Shown here in pieces: positions 9,211-17,906 of a stretch of DNA of 64,000 nucleotides. Below the pieces are notes generated by a model, which was not told the origin of the DNA, made no database searches, and saw only the letters and a list, made by a program, of their open reading frames with translations. The stretch comes from DASZTV01 sp035547515. Its GTDB lineage: Bacteria; Actinomycetota; Actinomycetes; JAFAQI01. Where the stretch lies: positions 48,279 through 112,278 of the forward strand of contig DASZUS010000025.1 of the NCBI GenBank assembly GCA_035547515.1, written 5' to 3'. Position 1 is the first letter of the stretch, and each line of letters begins with the position of its first letter. A program made the position numbers and the translations under genes.

Positions 9211-9801
9211 GTGGACACCGACGCCGACCTCAAGCCCGTGCTGAAGCGCTATCTCGATCGCGGCCGTGAGGCAATCCTCTGGAAGCTCGACGGGCTCTCG
9301 GAATACGACGTTCGCCGACCGATGGTCGACAGCGGCACCAACCTGCTCGGCCTGGTGAAGCACCTCACGTACGGCGAGGCCTGGTACTTCGGCAACTGTT
9401 TCGGGCGGCCATTCGAGGACTACGTCGACGATTGGGAGACCAACCCCGAGCCGAACCACGACATGTACGCGCGCGAGGACGAGTCGCGGGAGCTCATCGT
9501 CGACCGCTTCCACCGCGCGTGCGCTCACGCCGACGCGACGATCCAGGCACTCCCGCTAGACGCCGTCGGGCACGTGCCGTGGTGGACCGGGAGATATGGC
9601 CCCGAAGCGTCACTCGGTTGGTTGATGGTGCACGTCGCCACCGAGACCCACCGCCACGCAGGCCACGCCGACATCCTGCGCGAGCTCATCGACGGGCAGG
9701 CCGGAGTCAGCGCGCAGAACCCCAACCTGCCGGACGTCAGCCCCGGCTTCTGGCAGGCCTACCGCGGCCGCCTCGAGCAAATCGCGCGCTCGGCCTCCTA
9801 G
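9211..9801 (+). CDS. DinB/DUF664 family protein
   Basis: This is a 196-residue four-helix-bundle protein of the DinB/DUF664 superfamily, whose members are metal-binding and often linked to mycothiol or bacillithiol chemistry. Visible features are MVDSGTNLLGLVKHLTYGEAW with the first metal-ligand histidine, and the C-terminal HVATETHRHAGHADILREL, which supplies the other histidines. The GTG at 9211 is chosen because GGGCAGG lies upstream and homologous sequence begins there; upstream in-frame sequence overlaps the start region of the aminotransferase. The enzymatic role is unknown. Detoxification is a family-based guess. Confidence 0.85.
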   Translation: MDTDADLKPVLKRYLDRGREAILWKLDGLSEYDVRRPMVDSGTNLLGLVKHLTYGEAWYFGNCFGRPFEDYVDDWETNPEPNHDMYAREDESRELIVDRFHRACAHADATIQALPLDAVGHVPWWTGRYGPEASLGWLMVHVATETHRHAGHADILRELIDGQAGVSAQNPNLPDVSPGFWQAYRGRLEQIARSAS

Positions 9802-9821
9802 CTCGCAAGTGTCGCCCGCGA

Positions 9822-10448
9822 TCAGCCGGTCTTGCGGGACTCCTTGTGGGCCTCGATCGTCTCGTCGATCAGGTCGACGGTCTCCTCCGCCTTGATGGCG
9901 TCCCGCGACGCCTCGAGCGCCTCGTCCTCGTTCTCCAGGACCTCGAGCTTCGCGGCGCGCTCCTGGCGGTCGATCGCCTCGTCGCCCTTTGCCTTTGTCG
10001 CTCGCGCCGCGGCGATCTTGTCCGCGGCCTCGCGCTCGGCCGCCTTCTTGCGCTGTTCAGCCTGCTGGCGAGCCGCCGCCTTCTGCTTCTCCGCGGCAGC
10101 CGTGGCGGCAGCGCGGCGCTGCTGCGCGGACTCGCGGCGCTCCTCGAACCGCTCCTCGGCCTTCTCGCGGGTCACCTCAGCCTCGGTCTCGAGGACTGCT
10201 GCCTCGCGCAGCTTGGCCAGCTTCGCCCGGCGCAGCTCGGCGCTTCTGGTCAGCGACTCGTCACGCGTCAACGTGCCGACCAAGGCTTCTATCGTCGCCT
10301 CGAAGCCCTCGAGAGCCATCGCTGGCGGCCAGCTGTCGTTGCCGGCTTGGCCGGAGAGCCGCTCGGCCGCGCGCAACGACATGCGCACCGCCTTGAAGTA
10401 GGCGTGGGTGATCGCGCCCGGGATCTGCTTGACGTTCGTGGGCATCAT
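9822..10448 (-). CDS. Ala/Glu/Lys-rich coiled-coil protein with CsbD-like N-terminal segment
   Basis: This is a 208-residue cytosolic protein of unknown function. Residues 1-75 form a short globular part. Then VGTLTRDESLTRSAELRRAK resembles the CsbD-like segment of the gene upstream (VGAVTGNESLQREGELHHEK). From about residue 85 to the end it is a continuous, highly charged coiled coil rich in Ala, Glu, Lys and Arg without proline. Its start overlaps the upstream gene's stop (10445-10448), so the two are co-translated. The pair looks like a duplicated, diverged module. Structural or stress-related roles are possible, but nothing in the sequence fixes one. Confidence 0.7.
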   Translation of the reverse strand: MMPTNVKQIPGAITHAYFKAVRMSLRAAERLSGQAGNDSWPPAMALEGFEATIEALVGTLTRDESLTRSAELRRAKLAKLREAAVLETEAEVTREKAEERFEERRESAQQRRAAATAAAEKQKAAARQQAEQRKKAAEREAADKIAAARATKAKGDEAIDRQERAAKLEVLENEDEALEASRDAIKAEETVDLIDETIEAHKESRKTG

Positions 10449-10954
10449 GAGGACTCCTCGTTCAACGCGTCGAGAGTTTCGGCTGCCTGCTGAGCCGCCT
10501 CCGCCTTAGCTTCGAGCACTTGCGCTTGCTGCTCGTGCTCGGCGCGTTCGCGAGCCGCAGCCTGCTGCTGCGTCGCGGCCGCCTGCTGTTGCGCCTGCGC
10601 GGTCTGCTCGGCGGCGGCCTTCTGCGCCGCCGCGGCGGTTTCGGCCTGCCGCTCGGCGGTGCGAGCCTCCTGCTCGGCCTCCTGCTCGCGCCGATCAGCG
10701 GTGGCCTCCGCCGCAATCCGCTTCCGCTCGATCTCGACTTCCTGCTGGCGCAGCTCCAGCTCCGCCTCGGTGGTCGCGCGCTCGGCCGCTACCCGGTTCT
10801 CTTTTGCAGCCGCGGCGGCATCCGCCTTCTCGTGATGCAGCTCACCCTCGCGCTGCAGGCTCTCGTTGCCGGTGACGGCCCCCACCGCTTGCTTCGCGGT
10901 TCCCTTGACTCGGTCGATGAGGCCTCTGGCGGCGCTCGTTCCGATGTCAGACAC
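10445..10954 (-). CDS. CsbD-like coiled-coil protein
   Basis: This is a 169-residue protein. The first about 50 residues contain DRVKGTAKQAVGAVTGNES and EGELHHEKADAAAA, a recognisable CsbD-type stress-protein motif (in B. subtilis, CsbD is a sigma-B-controlled protein of unknown function). The rest is a long Ala/Gln/Glu coiled coil with runs such as AQAQQQAAATQQQAAARERA. The GTG start at 10954 is supported by GGAGGAG six to seven bases upstream; an earlier in-frame ATG at 11035 would add Arg-rich non-homologous sequence. It is the first gene of a two-gene operon with the related protein downstream. Confidence 0.75.
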   Translation of the reverse strand: MSDIGTSAARGLIDRVKGTAKQAVGAVTGNESLQREGELHHEKADAAAAAKENRVAAERATTEAELELRQQEVEIERKRIAAEATADRREQEAEQEARTAERQAETAAAAQKAAAEQTAQAQQQAAATQQQAAARERAEHEQQAQVLEAKAEAAQQAAETLDALNEESS

Positions 10955-11197
10955 AGGTATCTCCTCCGCACGAATGTGCGCTCTGGGCAGTGACAACCCC
11001 TCCCTACCCGCGCCTCGCGGCAGGAAGCACGTCACTCGCCACAGATCCTGGTGCGTCGGGAGAAATGGTCATTTCGTGCCATCGCGCAGACGGTCTCGAG
11101 CAGCGACCATGTCCGCGTGGATCGGATCCCGCGGACACGCCCGCTTGCCCAGCTGAACCCGACGCGCTTCGAGGACACCCCTGAGTACCTCGAGTCG
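10955..11197. promoter_or_regulatory. Divergent intergenic region with a small dyad
   Basis: This is the longest gap in the window. It separates the CsbD-like operon (leftward) from the membrane-anchored protein at 11198 (rightward) and must hold both promoters. I see a dyad GAAATG-GT-CATTTC at 11062-11075 but no convincing -35/-10 pair. The rightward reading frame is open through part of the gap, so the true start of that gene may lie further upstream than annotated. Confidence 0.3.
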
Positions 11198-12070
11198 ATG
11201 GCCGCGACGTGGAGCGAGCGTCCGTCGAGCCCGAGACAGCGGTTCGTCGCTCCAATGGCCGTCACAGCGGTTGTCCTGGCCGTCATCGGCGCCTGCGTCG
11301 CCGTAGTGGGCCACCACACCAGCAGGCCGGCCAGCAATGCCGACCTGCTGCGGCTCGTGCGCTCGGCATCTGGCGCGCTCGACAACGAGCCGTCACGCTC
11401 GTTCTCAGCGGAGGAACAGCTGTCCGGGCACGGGTTGCACGAGACGATCACCATGTCCGGCGTCTCGAGCATGCGCCAGCAGGAGTCGTCGTTCCGCATG
11501 GTGGCCGACGGCGTCTCCGAGACCGGCCTGTCGATCAAGAAGATGGCCTACCTGAAGATCCCGCGGCTCAACGCGGTGCTGAACAACGGCAAGGACTGGC
11601 TTGCCATCCGCGCGCCGAAGCCCGATGCCGTGCAGCAGCAGCTGCAGTCCTCGGGGCCGGCCAGCCTGCTCAACGGGCTTGCCACCGTGAGCGGCACGGT
11701 GCGCGACGAAGGCAGAGAGACGGTCAACGGTGTCGACACCACCAAGTACCGCTTCGACATCGACGCAATGAAGCTGCTCGGTTCGACGTTCAGCGCCCTG
11801 CTCGGGCCGGGCGCGACCACCACGCTCGAGAAGGCGGGCTTCGACAGCCTTCCCATGACGCTGTGGCTCGACGACCACGGGCTGCCCCGGGAGCTCGAGA
11901 TCGACCTTCACGTCGACGGGATCACGATGCACGAGACGGGCTACATGACGCCGTCGAGCAAGACCCTCGCGCTGAAGGCGCCACCTGCCTCCGACGTTCA
12001 CTTCGTCGGGACCCTCGCGGACTTCGGGCGCATGCTGCAGGGACTGAACGGAACAGCCAAACCGGCCTGA
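11198..12070 (+). CDS. Membrane-anchored exported protein, LprG/LolA-like fold predicted
   Basis: This is a 290-residue protein of unknown function with one N-terminal membrane segment (VAPMAVTAVVLAVIGACVAVV) and an extracytoplasmic domain. It is clearly homologous along its length to the protein at 12434: both carry NADLL/NAQLL, SGPASLLN/SGPAAMLE, GTVRDEG/GTVKDEG, GVDTTKY/GVPTTEY, LPMTLWLDDHGLPREL and a C-terminal PPAS-DVHF/QVRMF motif. The pattern resembles LprG/LppX-type lipid-binding domains, although there is no lipobox here. The start is uncertain: ATG 11198 has no obvious ribosome site, and the frame stays open to 11051. A role in lipid or glycolipid handling at the envelope is inference. 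Confidence 0.65.
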   Translation: MAATWSERPSSPRQRFVAPMAVTAVVLAVIGACVAVVGHHTSRPASNADLLRLVRSASGALDNEPSRSFSAEEQLSGHGLHETITMSGVSSMRQQESSFRMVADGVSETGLSIKKMAYLKIPRLNAVLNNGKDWLAIRAPKPDAVQQQLQSSGPASLLNGLATVSGTVRDEGRETVNGVDTTKYRFDIDAMKLLGSTFSALLGPGATTTLEKAGFDSLPMTLWLDDHGLPRELEIDLHVDGITMHETGYMTPSSKTLALKAPPASDVHFVGTLADFGRMLQGLNGTAKPA

Positions 12071-12082
12071 CAGGATGCGGGG

Positions 12083-12379
12083 ATGCCCGCATACGTGATC
12101 TACCAAGGCCATGTCACCGACCCGGAGCAGTACGAGAAGTACAAACCGCTGTCCGCGGCGAGCATCGCCGCGGCAGGGGGCCGGCTGATCGTGCGCGGCG
12201 GCGAGTACGAGGTGCTCGAAGGCAGCGAACCGCTCAGTCGCACGGTTGTCATCGAGTTCCCGACGCGACAGGCCGCCGTCGACTGGTACCACGGCGCGGC
12301 GTACGCCGAAGCCCGCAAGGTCCGCGAAGGAGCGGCGCAGGCCAACATGTACGTCGTCGACGGGTACGACGAGGCCTGA
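12083..12379 (+). CDS. DUF1330 family protein
   Basis: This is a 98-residue protein with a dimeric alpha+beta-barrel (ferredoxin-like) fold predicted. It has the DUF1330 pattern: AYVIYQGHVTDPEQYEKYK, the glycine-rich turn AAGGRLIVRGGEYEVLEG, and VVIEFPTRQAAVDWYHGAAY near the C-terminus. Function in the family is unknown. It sits 12 bases after the upstream membrane-anchored protein and before its homologue, probably in one transcript. Confidence 0.88.
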   Translation: MPAYVIYQGHVTDPEQYEKYKPLSAASIAAAGGRLIVRGGEYEVLEGSEPLSRTVVIEFPTRQAAVDWYHGAAYAEARKVREGAAQANMYVVDGYDEA

Positions 12380-12433
12380 GGCGTAGCCCAAACGGCGCTG
12401 GCGAGCGGCTGACTCCCAAGCGATCATGCCGGC

Positions 12434-13459
12434 ATGGAGCCGGATCAGACCCCTCAGCCGGGCGGCGCGCCAGGCTGGCAGCCTCAACCGTCGGTACCTG
12501 ACTTCTTCGCTGCAGGAGCAGTGGTCATGCCGCCGCCGCTGCCAGGCGACCCGGCGCCGCCTGCCACGTCCGCGCCGACGCGGGTGCCCGCGCCGGCGTA
12601 CGGGCAGGTCCCGTGGCACCACGCACAGCCTCGGCGACGGGTCAGCCGCCGGCTGGTGCTGCCCTCAGCGCTCACCGCCGGAGCGGTCGCGGTGGGTGCG
12701 GTGCTGGTGGCCGCGTTCGGGCTGGGTAGCGGGGGATCGACGCTGTCCAACGCCCAGCTGCTCGCGGTCGTTCACAGCGCGTCTCACGGACTGACGCGTT
12801 CCCCCGCCACCGCGTTCACGATGACGGTCGACGTCTCCGCCCAGGGCCACCAGGAGACGGTGGACATGCAGGGCGCCACGAGCAGGGACGGCCGCCAAGG
12901 TTCGTTCACGATGACCGGTCCGGGGATCGCCGAGTCGGCCGTCGTCGATCGCGGCATCGTCTACGTCAGCGTCCCACCCGCCGCGCTCTCACTGAACGAC
13001 GGCAAACCCTGGATCGGGGTGCGCTCCGTGGCCCCGACCGTGGCGGAGCAGCAGCTCGGGGCCAGCGGGCCCGCCGCCATGCTCGAGTCGCTTGCCGAGG
13101 TCGGCGGCACGGTGAAGGACGAGGGCGAACAGACCGTCCAAGGCGTGCCCACCACGGAGTACAGCGTGACGGTGAATGTCAGCCAGGCGCTGGCTTCGGA
13201 GGACCCGGAGCTGGCGAAGAGCCTCGACCTGGACGGCATGGGCATCGGGGAGCTGCCGATGACGATCTGGATCGACCGACAAGGGCTGCCCCGCAGGATG
13301 GCGATCGCCACCACGTTCAACGGCGTGTCGCTCGACGAGGTCGCGAACTTCACCCCGGCGGCCTCAGTGCCCGACGTGCAGGTGCCGCCTGCATCGCAGG
13401 TGCGGATGTTCAACTCGCTAAGCGACTTCACCGCCAGCATGCAGAACCTCTACGGCTGA
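12434..13459 (+). CDS. Membrane-anchored exported protein, homologue of the protein at 11198
   Basis: This is a 341-residue protein with a Pro/Ala/Gln-rich cytosolic N-terminus (about 1-70, MEPDQTPQPGGAPGW), one membrane helix (LVLPSALTAGAVAVGAVLVAAFGLG) and an extracytoplasmic domain homologous to the protein encoded at 11198-12070. Shared signatures include EQQLGASGPAAMLESLAEVG, GVPTTEYSVTV and LPMTIWIDRQGLPRRM. The proline-rich N-terminus is the main difference between the two and might bind a cytosolic partner. The predicted fold (LprG/LolA-like) is by pattern only. The function is unknown. Confidence 0.75.
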   Translation: MEPDQTPQPGGAPGWQPQPSVPDFFAAGAVVMPPPLPGDPAPPATSAPTRVPAPAYGQVPWHHAQPRRRVSRRLVLPSALTAGAVAVGAVLVAAFGLGSGGSTLSNAQLLAVVHSASHGLTRSPATAFTMTVDVSAQGHQETVDMQGATSRDGRQGSFTMTGPGIAESAVVDRGIVYVSVPPAALSLNDGKPWIGVRSVAPTVAEQQLGASGPAAMLESLAEVGGTVKDEGEQTVQGVPTTEYSVTVNVSQALASEDPELAKSLDLDGMGIGELPMTIWIDRQGLPRRMAIATTFNGVSLDEVANFTPAASVPDVQVPPASQVRMFNSLSDFTASMQNLYG

Positions 13460-13470
13460 GGGGCGAGCGC

Positions 13471-13809
13471 ATGGCCGATCCCGGATACGCCGACGACCAG
13501 GTAGCGTGCACCGACACCGATCTGGTGATCAAGCGCTACTACCTGTGGGGCAGCTCGAAACGGTTGCCCTACTCGGCGATCATCGGCGTACGGCGCTTAG
13601 AACTCACGGGGCTCAACGCGGTACGCAGGTGGCGGATCTGGGGCTCAGGCGACTTCGTCCATTGGTGGAACCTCGACCCGCGGCGACCACGCAAGTCGGT
13701 GGCGCTGGTGCTCGACATCGGAGGCCACGTGAAGCCCACGATCACGCCGGAAGATCCCGACAGGGTCGAGGAGCTCCTGCGAGCGCATGGCACATCGGTA
13801 TCGGGATAG
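13471..13809 (+). CDS. Small PH-like hypothetical protein
   Basis: This is a 112-residue soluble protein without a signal peptide. Its alternating beta pattern (DLVIKRYYLWGSSKRLPYSA, GVRRLEL, KSVALVLDIGGHVKPTITPE) and final helix (DPDRVEELLRAHG) fit a bacterial PH-like domain. It follows the membrane-anchored protein by 11 bases and is likely in the same operon. I do not recognise a named family. Confidence 0.6.
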   Translation: MADPGYADDQVACTDTDLVIKRYYLWGSSKRLPYSAIIGVRRLELTGLNAVRRWRIWGSGDFVHWWNLDPRRPRKSVALVLDIGGHVKPTITPEDPDRVEELLRAHGTSVSG

Positions 13810-13837
13810 CACTACCTATGCGCCATCCGCTGGCGAG

Positions 13838-16087
13838 CTACTGCCGGGACATCGCCTCCGCCGCCGCGACCTCGGCATCGAAGCGCTCCAGCTTGCCGGT
13901 GAGGATCTCGACCTGGTGCAGCGTCCCCTGGAACGGGTTAGGTGCCTGGTAGCGAGGGCTCACCGCGGAGCCGTGGTCGTAGCCGACGCTGTGTCCGATG
14001 CTCGACATGATCCGCATCGCGAACGGCACGTGGATCGCCCCGACCACCGAGTCCCCCACCAGCAGCTCGAAGTCACCCTCGGCACCGGACCGCGTGAACC
14101 GCAGCCCGACCTCCGACTCGCCGACCGGCACGTCGACATCCGAGATGCACACGCTGTGGTCGTTGAACGCGTTGTAGTCGAGCACCAGCTTGTCGTCCTC
14201 GACGAACCACGACAGCCCGGCATTGGCGGTCCCCGTGGCGAGAAGTACGCCGTTGTCCCCCGCCGCCCGCGTGATGCGCGCCGTCATCAGGAACCGGCTG
14301 CCCGCGAGCGTCGCGCCGGCCTGCGCAGGCAACGGTGACATCGGCGGCTTGTAGATGTAGCGCCGCGACTGCGGATGCGGCGAGTTGTCGTCGTAACGGG
14401 TGAAGAACAGCTCGATGGTCCGGTCGTCGAGCGGCAGCACGCCGTGCTCGCGCGCCTGCTCCCACCACAGCTCGACCAGCTCTGCCAGCTTGCCGGGCTC
14501 CGCGGCAGCCAGGTCGTGGCACTCCGAGAAGTCCTCGGAGACCTGGTACAGCTCCCACGGGTCGTCGGCGTACGGCACGTTCTGGGTGTGGCGGGTGACC
14601 GCCTTCCACTCTCCTTGCCAGATGCCGCGATGCCCGTTCATCTCGAAATACTGCACGGTGCGGTTCGTCGGGGCATCGGGCTGCGTGAAGGAGTAGCGCA
14701 TCGACTTCCCGGCAATCGGGATCTGCTCGTAGCCCCGGTACGTCGACGGCGGCGTCACGCCCACCGCGTCGTAGACCGTCGGCGCGACGTCGACGGCGTG
14801 GTGGAACTGCTGCCGGATCCCGCCGGGGTCGCCGATGTGGCCGGGCCAGCTCACGATGAACGGCACGTGCACGCCGCCCTCATGGGTGTTCTGCTTGTAC
14901 CACTTGAACGGCGTGTTCCCGGCCTGCGCCCAGCCCCACGGGTAGTTCGCATGGCTGTTCGGCCCGCCGATATCGTCGATGCGCTCGATCGCCTCCTCCG
15001 GCGTCTCGAGCATGAAGTTGAAGAACTTCATCTCGTGCATGACGCCGTACGGGCCGCCCTCCTGGGAAGCGCCGTTGTCCGAGACGAGCATGACGAGGGT
15101 GTTCTCGGTGAGTCCGAGCGCGTCGAGGTCGGCGAGCAGCCGCCCGATCTGCACGTCGGTGTGGTCGAGGAACGCGGCAAACGCCTCCTGCATCCGAGCC
15201 GCCAGACGCTGCTGCACCTCGGGCAGCGAGTCCCAAGGCTCGACACCCGGGTTGCGCGGGGCGAGGTCGGTACCCGGGGGGACCAGCCCCGCCACTTTCT
15301 GGCGGGCGAACCAGTCCTCGCGAGCAACGTCCCAGCCGGCGTCGAAGCGGCCGCGGTACTTCGCCAGGTACTCCGGCGGGGCCTGGTGCGGCGCGTGGGT
15401 GGCGCCGAAGGCCAGATAGAGGAAGAACGGCCGATCCGGCCGCACCGACACCGAGTCGTGGATGAACCCAGACGCGCGGTCCACCAGGTCCTCGGATAGG
15501 TGATAGCCCTGCTCGGGCGTGGCCGGCGGGTCGACCCGGTGGTTGTCGTAGAACAGGTCCGGGTGGAACTGGTCGGTCTCTCCCTCGAGGAACCCGTAGA
15601 ACCGGTCGAAACCGCGCTGGCACGGCCAGTGGTCGTAGGGACCGGCTGCGGAGCAGTCGAGCGCGGGACACAGGTGCCACTTGCCGACCGCGAAGGTCGT
15701 GTAACCGACGTCGTGCAGCACCTCTGCGATGGTCGCCGCGTTCGGCGTGATGTGGCCGCGCATCTGCGGGAAGCCGGTATTGAAGTTGGCCACCGACCGC
15801 ACCCCGACCGTGTGGTGGTTGCGTCCGGTGAGCAGCGCGGCTCGCGTCGGCGAGCAAAGCGGCGTGACGTGGAAGTTCGTGTAGCGCAGACCCCCGTCGG
15901 CCAGGCGGTCGATGTTCGGCGTCTCGATCGACGAGCCGTAGCAGCCGAGCTGGGCGAAGCCGGTGTCGTCGAGGACGATCATCACGACGTTGGGTGCGCC
16001 GTCGGGAGTCTGCCGCTTCGGAAACGACGGCGTGGAGTCGACGTGGGTGTCCGCGAGCACCCCGTCGAAGTCCGCGAACAAGGGCAT
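13838..16087 (-). CDS. Arylsulfatase, formylglycine-dependent type I sulfatase
   Basis: This enzyme is predicted to hydrolyse an organic sulfate ester to free sulfate. The 749 residues show metal-binding D40-D41 (VLDDTGF), the formylglycine motif C78-S-P-T-R82 followed by LLTGR, and GKWH with K136 and H138. The C-terminal third (about 560-735) is a beta-rich accessory domain. No signal peptide is seen, so the enzyme is predicted to be cytosolic; its cysteine would need a formylglycine-generating enzyme that is not in this window. It is divergent from the binding-protein/ABC operon across a 142-base region holding a strong dyad, so the two sides may be co-regulated. The substrate is unknown. 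Confidence 0.92.
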   Translation of the reverse strand: MPLFADFDGVLADTHVDSTPSFPKRQTPDGAPNVVMIVLDDTGFAQLGCYGSSIETPNIDRLADGGLRYTNFHVTPLCSPTRAALLTGRNHHTVGVRSVANFNTGFPQMRGHITPNAATIAEVLHDVGYTTFAVGKWHLCPALDCSAAGPYDHWPCQRGFDRFYGFLEGETDQFHPDLFYDNHRVDPPATPEQGYHLSEDLVDRASGFIHDSVSVRPDRPFFLYLAFGATHAPHQAPPEYLAKYRGRFDAGWDVAREDWFARQKVAGLVPPGTDLAPRNPGVEPWDSLPEVQQRLAARMQEAFAAFLDHTDVQIGRLLADLDALGLTENTLVMLVSDNGASQEGGPYGVMHEMKFFNFMLETPEEAIERIDDIGGPNSHANYPWGWAQAGNTPFKWYKQNTHEGGVHVPFIVSWPGHIGDPGGIRQQFHHAVDVAPTVYDAVGVTPPSTYRGYEQIPIAGKSMRYSFTQPDAPTNRTVQYFEMNGHRGIWQGEWKAVTRHTQNVPYADDPWELYQVSEDFSECHDLAAAEPGKLAELVELWWEQAREHGVLPLDDRTIELFFTRYDDNSPHPQSRRYIYKPPMSPLPAQAGATLAGSRFLMTARITRAAGDNGVLLATGTANAGLSWFVEDDKLVLDYNAFNDHSVCISDVDVPVGESEVGLRFTRSGAEGDFELLVGDSVVGAIHVPFAMRIMSSIGHSVGYDHGSAVSPRYQAPNPFQGTLHQVEILTGKLERFDAEVAAAEAMSRQ

Positions 16088-16113
16088 TCCGCCTCCGACC
16101 CAAAGACTCTAGT

Positions 16114-16136
16114 AAGTTGAGAGGGTCACTCAACTT
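16114..16136. promoter_or_regulatory. Inverted repeat between sulfatase and ABC operon
   Basis: AAGTTGAG (16114-16121) and CTCAACTT (16129-16136) form a perfect 8-bp dyad with a 7-base spacer, 27 bases upstream of the arylsulfatase start. Size and position suit a dimeric repressor or activator site controlling one or both divergent units. No regulator gene lies beside it. Confidence 0.55.
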
Positions 16137-16148
16137 GCGCAAGGGCTC

Positions 16149-16177
16149 TTGACACTGCTGCCGATATATTGACACTG
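16149..16177 (+). promoter_or_regulatory. TTGACACTG direct repeats in divergent promoter region
   Basis: TTGACACTG occurs at 16149-16157 and 16169-16177, exactly 20 bases apart (about two helical turns), with an A/T-rich GATATAT between them. Each contains a consensus TTGACA, but neither is followed at 17-18 bases by a good -10 element, so they may be activator sites as well as, or instead of, promoter elements for the binding-protein gene at 16230. Confidence 0.4.
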
Positions 16178-16229
16178 AGAGCGACAAAAGTTCAAGGCTC
16201 GTGCGACGGGGATCAGAGAGCGAGGGAAC

Positions 16230-17906
16230 GTGCCATTCCGGCGGTATGCGCCCGCGCTGATGATCGCGGCGGCCCTGCTGCTGCTGGTCATCGTCGCGCC
16301 GTCCAAGGGGCCCTCCAGCTCCACCGTCTCCTACGCCGGGGGGACACCGGGTGCGGTCTCGACCGGCGTCCCGACCCCGCCCGCGGGCGTCGTGCCGGCA
16401 GCGAGCGCCAGCGCGACACCCGGCGCCGGCAACGGCAAGCACGGCGGGGCCAGCACCCCGGCGACCGGCAGTGGACACGTGCCCACCCCCGGCCAGACCG
16501 CCAGCGGCACGACGCCAGCCGGCAGCACCGCCCACTGCGTCGGCGGCCGGCAGTTCGCAGTGCCCGGCTTCGGCGCGGCGCCGCCATGCCAGCCGACCTT
16601 CTCCGGCAACAACGGCGGCTCGACCGCGACCGGCGTCACCGGCAACACCATCGAGATCGTCTACTACCAGCCCAAACCGAGCCTTGCGCTCAATGCGATC
16701 CTCGGCCCCGCCGGCCTCGCCCCGAGCGTCGCCCAGGTCAACGACTACATCGCCCGGGCCACGCAGTTCATCAACTCGAAGTACGAGCTGTGGGGCCGCA
16801 AGATCCACGTCGACGACTTCGTCAGCCAGTCCTGCCAGGCCTCGCCGCCGAGCGACTCGTGCTTCCGCCAGGACGCCCAGTCGATCGTCGCGAAGTACCA
16901 CCCGTTCGCGGTGATCTACCCGCGCAACATCACCGCACCTGGCTTCCAGGCCGAGCTCAGCCAGCTGCACGTCACCAACCTCGGCGGCATGAACATGCCG
17001 CAGAGCTTCAGTACCAGCCAGGCGCCGTACCACTTCGACTACGACATGGACGGCGACACCCAGGCCGAGCTGACCGGCGAGTGGTACTGCAAGGAGCTCG
17101 CCAACCGGGACGCGGTCTATGCCGGCGAGGCGAGCCTGCGGGGCAAGCCGCGGTCGGCCGAGATCCTCACCGAGGACACCCCTGAGCACCTGCAGGTCGC
17201 CGAGCACCTGGCCGCGATCATCAACGGCTGCGACCACGGCGGCGGGGCCACCGTGAAGTCCTACTCCCCGGACACCGGCGAGGCCGTCGTCCAGAGCACG
17301 ACGCTCGCGTCCCAGGCCAAGCAGAGCGGCATTACGACACTCCTCTACTTCACCGACCCGGTGTTCCCCGTGTACCTCACGCCGCAGCTGACCAGCCAGG
17401 GGTACTTCCCGGAGAACGTCGTGGTCGGGTCGGCGTACCTCGACTTCGACGCGCTGGCGCAGCTCTACAACGCCAAGCAGTGGAAGAACGCCTTCGGGCT
17501 CGGTGACTTGCCGAACATGGCGCCGATCGCCGACTACGACTCCGGCGCGGTCTACCGCGCCACGCACGGGACCCAGGGGCCGTTCATCAGCGCCGCCAAC
17601 ATCCAGGGGTTCTTCAGCGTGCTCGCAGCCGGCCTTCAGCAGGCTGGGCCGGACCTCACCGCCGCGAACTTCGAAAGCGGCGTGCTGAGCCTGCCGCCGC
17701 TGGGCGGATCTCCCAACCACGCACTCATCAAGTTCGGTGCGAACGACTTCACCGGCGTCTCCGACGCACGCATCATCTACTGGGACCCGGACAGGCGTTC
17801 GCCGGTCAACGGCAAGGCAGGCACCTACGTCGCGCTGAACGGCGGGAAGCGCTACACGCTCGGCCAGATGCCGGCCGGCACGTTCAGGATCCCCGGCCGC
17901 TCTTGA
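16230..17906 (+). CDS. Membrane-anchored ABC substrate-binding protein (branched-chain amino acid type)
   Basis: This is the predicted receptor for the four-domain ABC transporter encoded immediately downstream. The 558 residues have an N-terminal membrane helix (about 7-28), no lipobox cysteine, a long Ala/Pro/Thr/Gly linker (about 35-125) and a type I periplasmic-binding domain starting at GVTGNTIEIVYYQPKPSLAL. Several cysteine-rich spots (VSQSCQASPPSDSC) suggest disulfides. Such proteins bind varied ligands, not only amino acids. The GTG start at 16230 follows GAGGGA. The stop overlaps the TTG start of the transporter (TTGA, 17903-17906). Its neighbours suggest a sulfate-ester ligand (inference). 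Confidence 0.85.
   Translation: MPFRRYAPALMIAAALLLLVIVAPSKGPSSSTVSYAGGTPGAVSTGVPTPPAGVVPAASASATPGAGNGKHGGASTPATGSGHVPTPGQTASGTTPAGSTAHCVGGRQFAVPGFGAAPPCQPTFSGNNGGSTATGVTGNTIEIVYYQPKPSLALNAILGPAGLAPSVAQVNDYIARATQFINSKYELWGRKIHVDDFVSQSCQASPPSDSCFRQDAQSIVAKYHPFAVIYPRNITAPGFQAELSQLHVTNLGGMNMPQSFSTSQAPYHFDYDMDGDTQAELTGEWYCKELANRDAVYAGEASLRGKPRSAEILTEDTPEHLQVAEHLAAIINGCDHGGGATVKSYSPDTGEAVVQSTTLASQAKQSGITTLLYFTDPVFPVYLTPQLTSQGYFPENVVVGSAYLDFDALAQLYNAKQWKNAFGLGDLPNMAPIADYDSGAVYRATHGTQGPFISAANIQGFFSVLAAGLQQAGPDLTAANFESGVLSLPPLGGSPNHALIKFGANDFTGVSDARIIYWDPDRRSPVNGKAGTYVALNGGKRYTLGQMPAGTFRIPGRS

Noticed and set aside
11062..11075. GAAATG-GT-CATTTC dyad as an operator
   Set aside because: The arms are only 6 bases and there is no clear promoter beside it, so it is noted only as part of the intergenic region.
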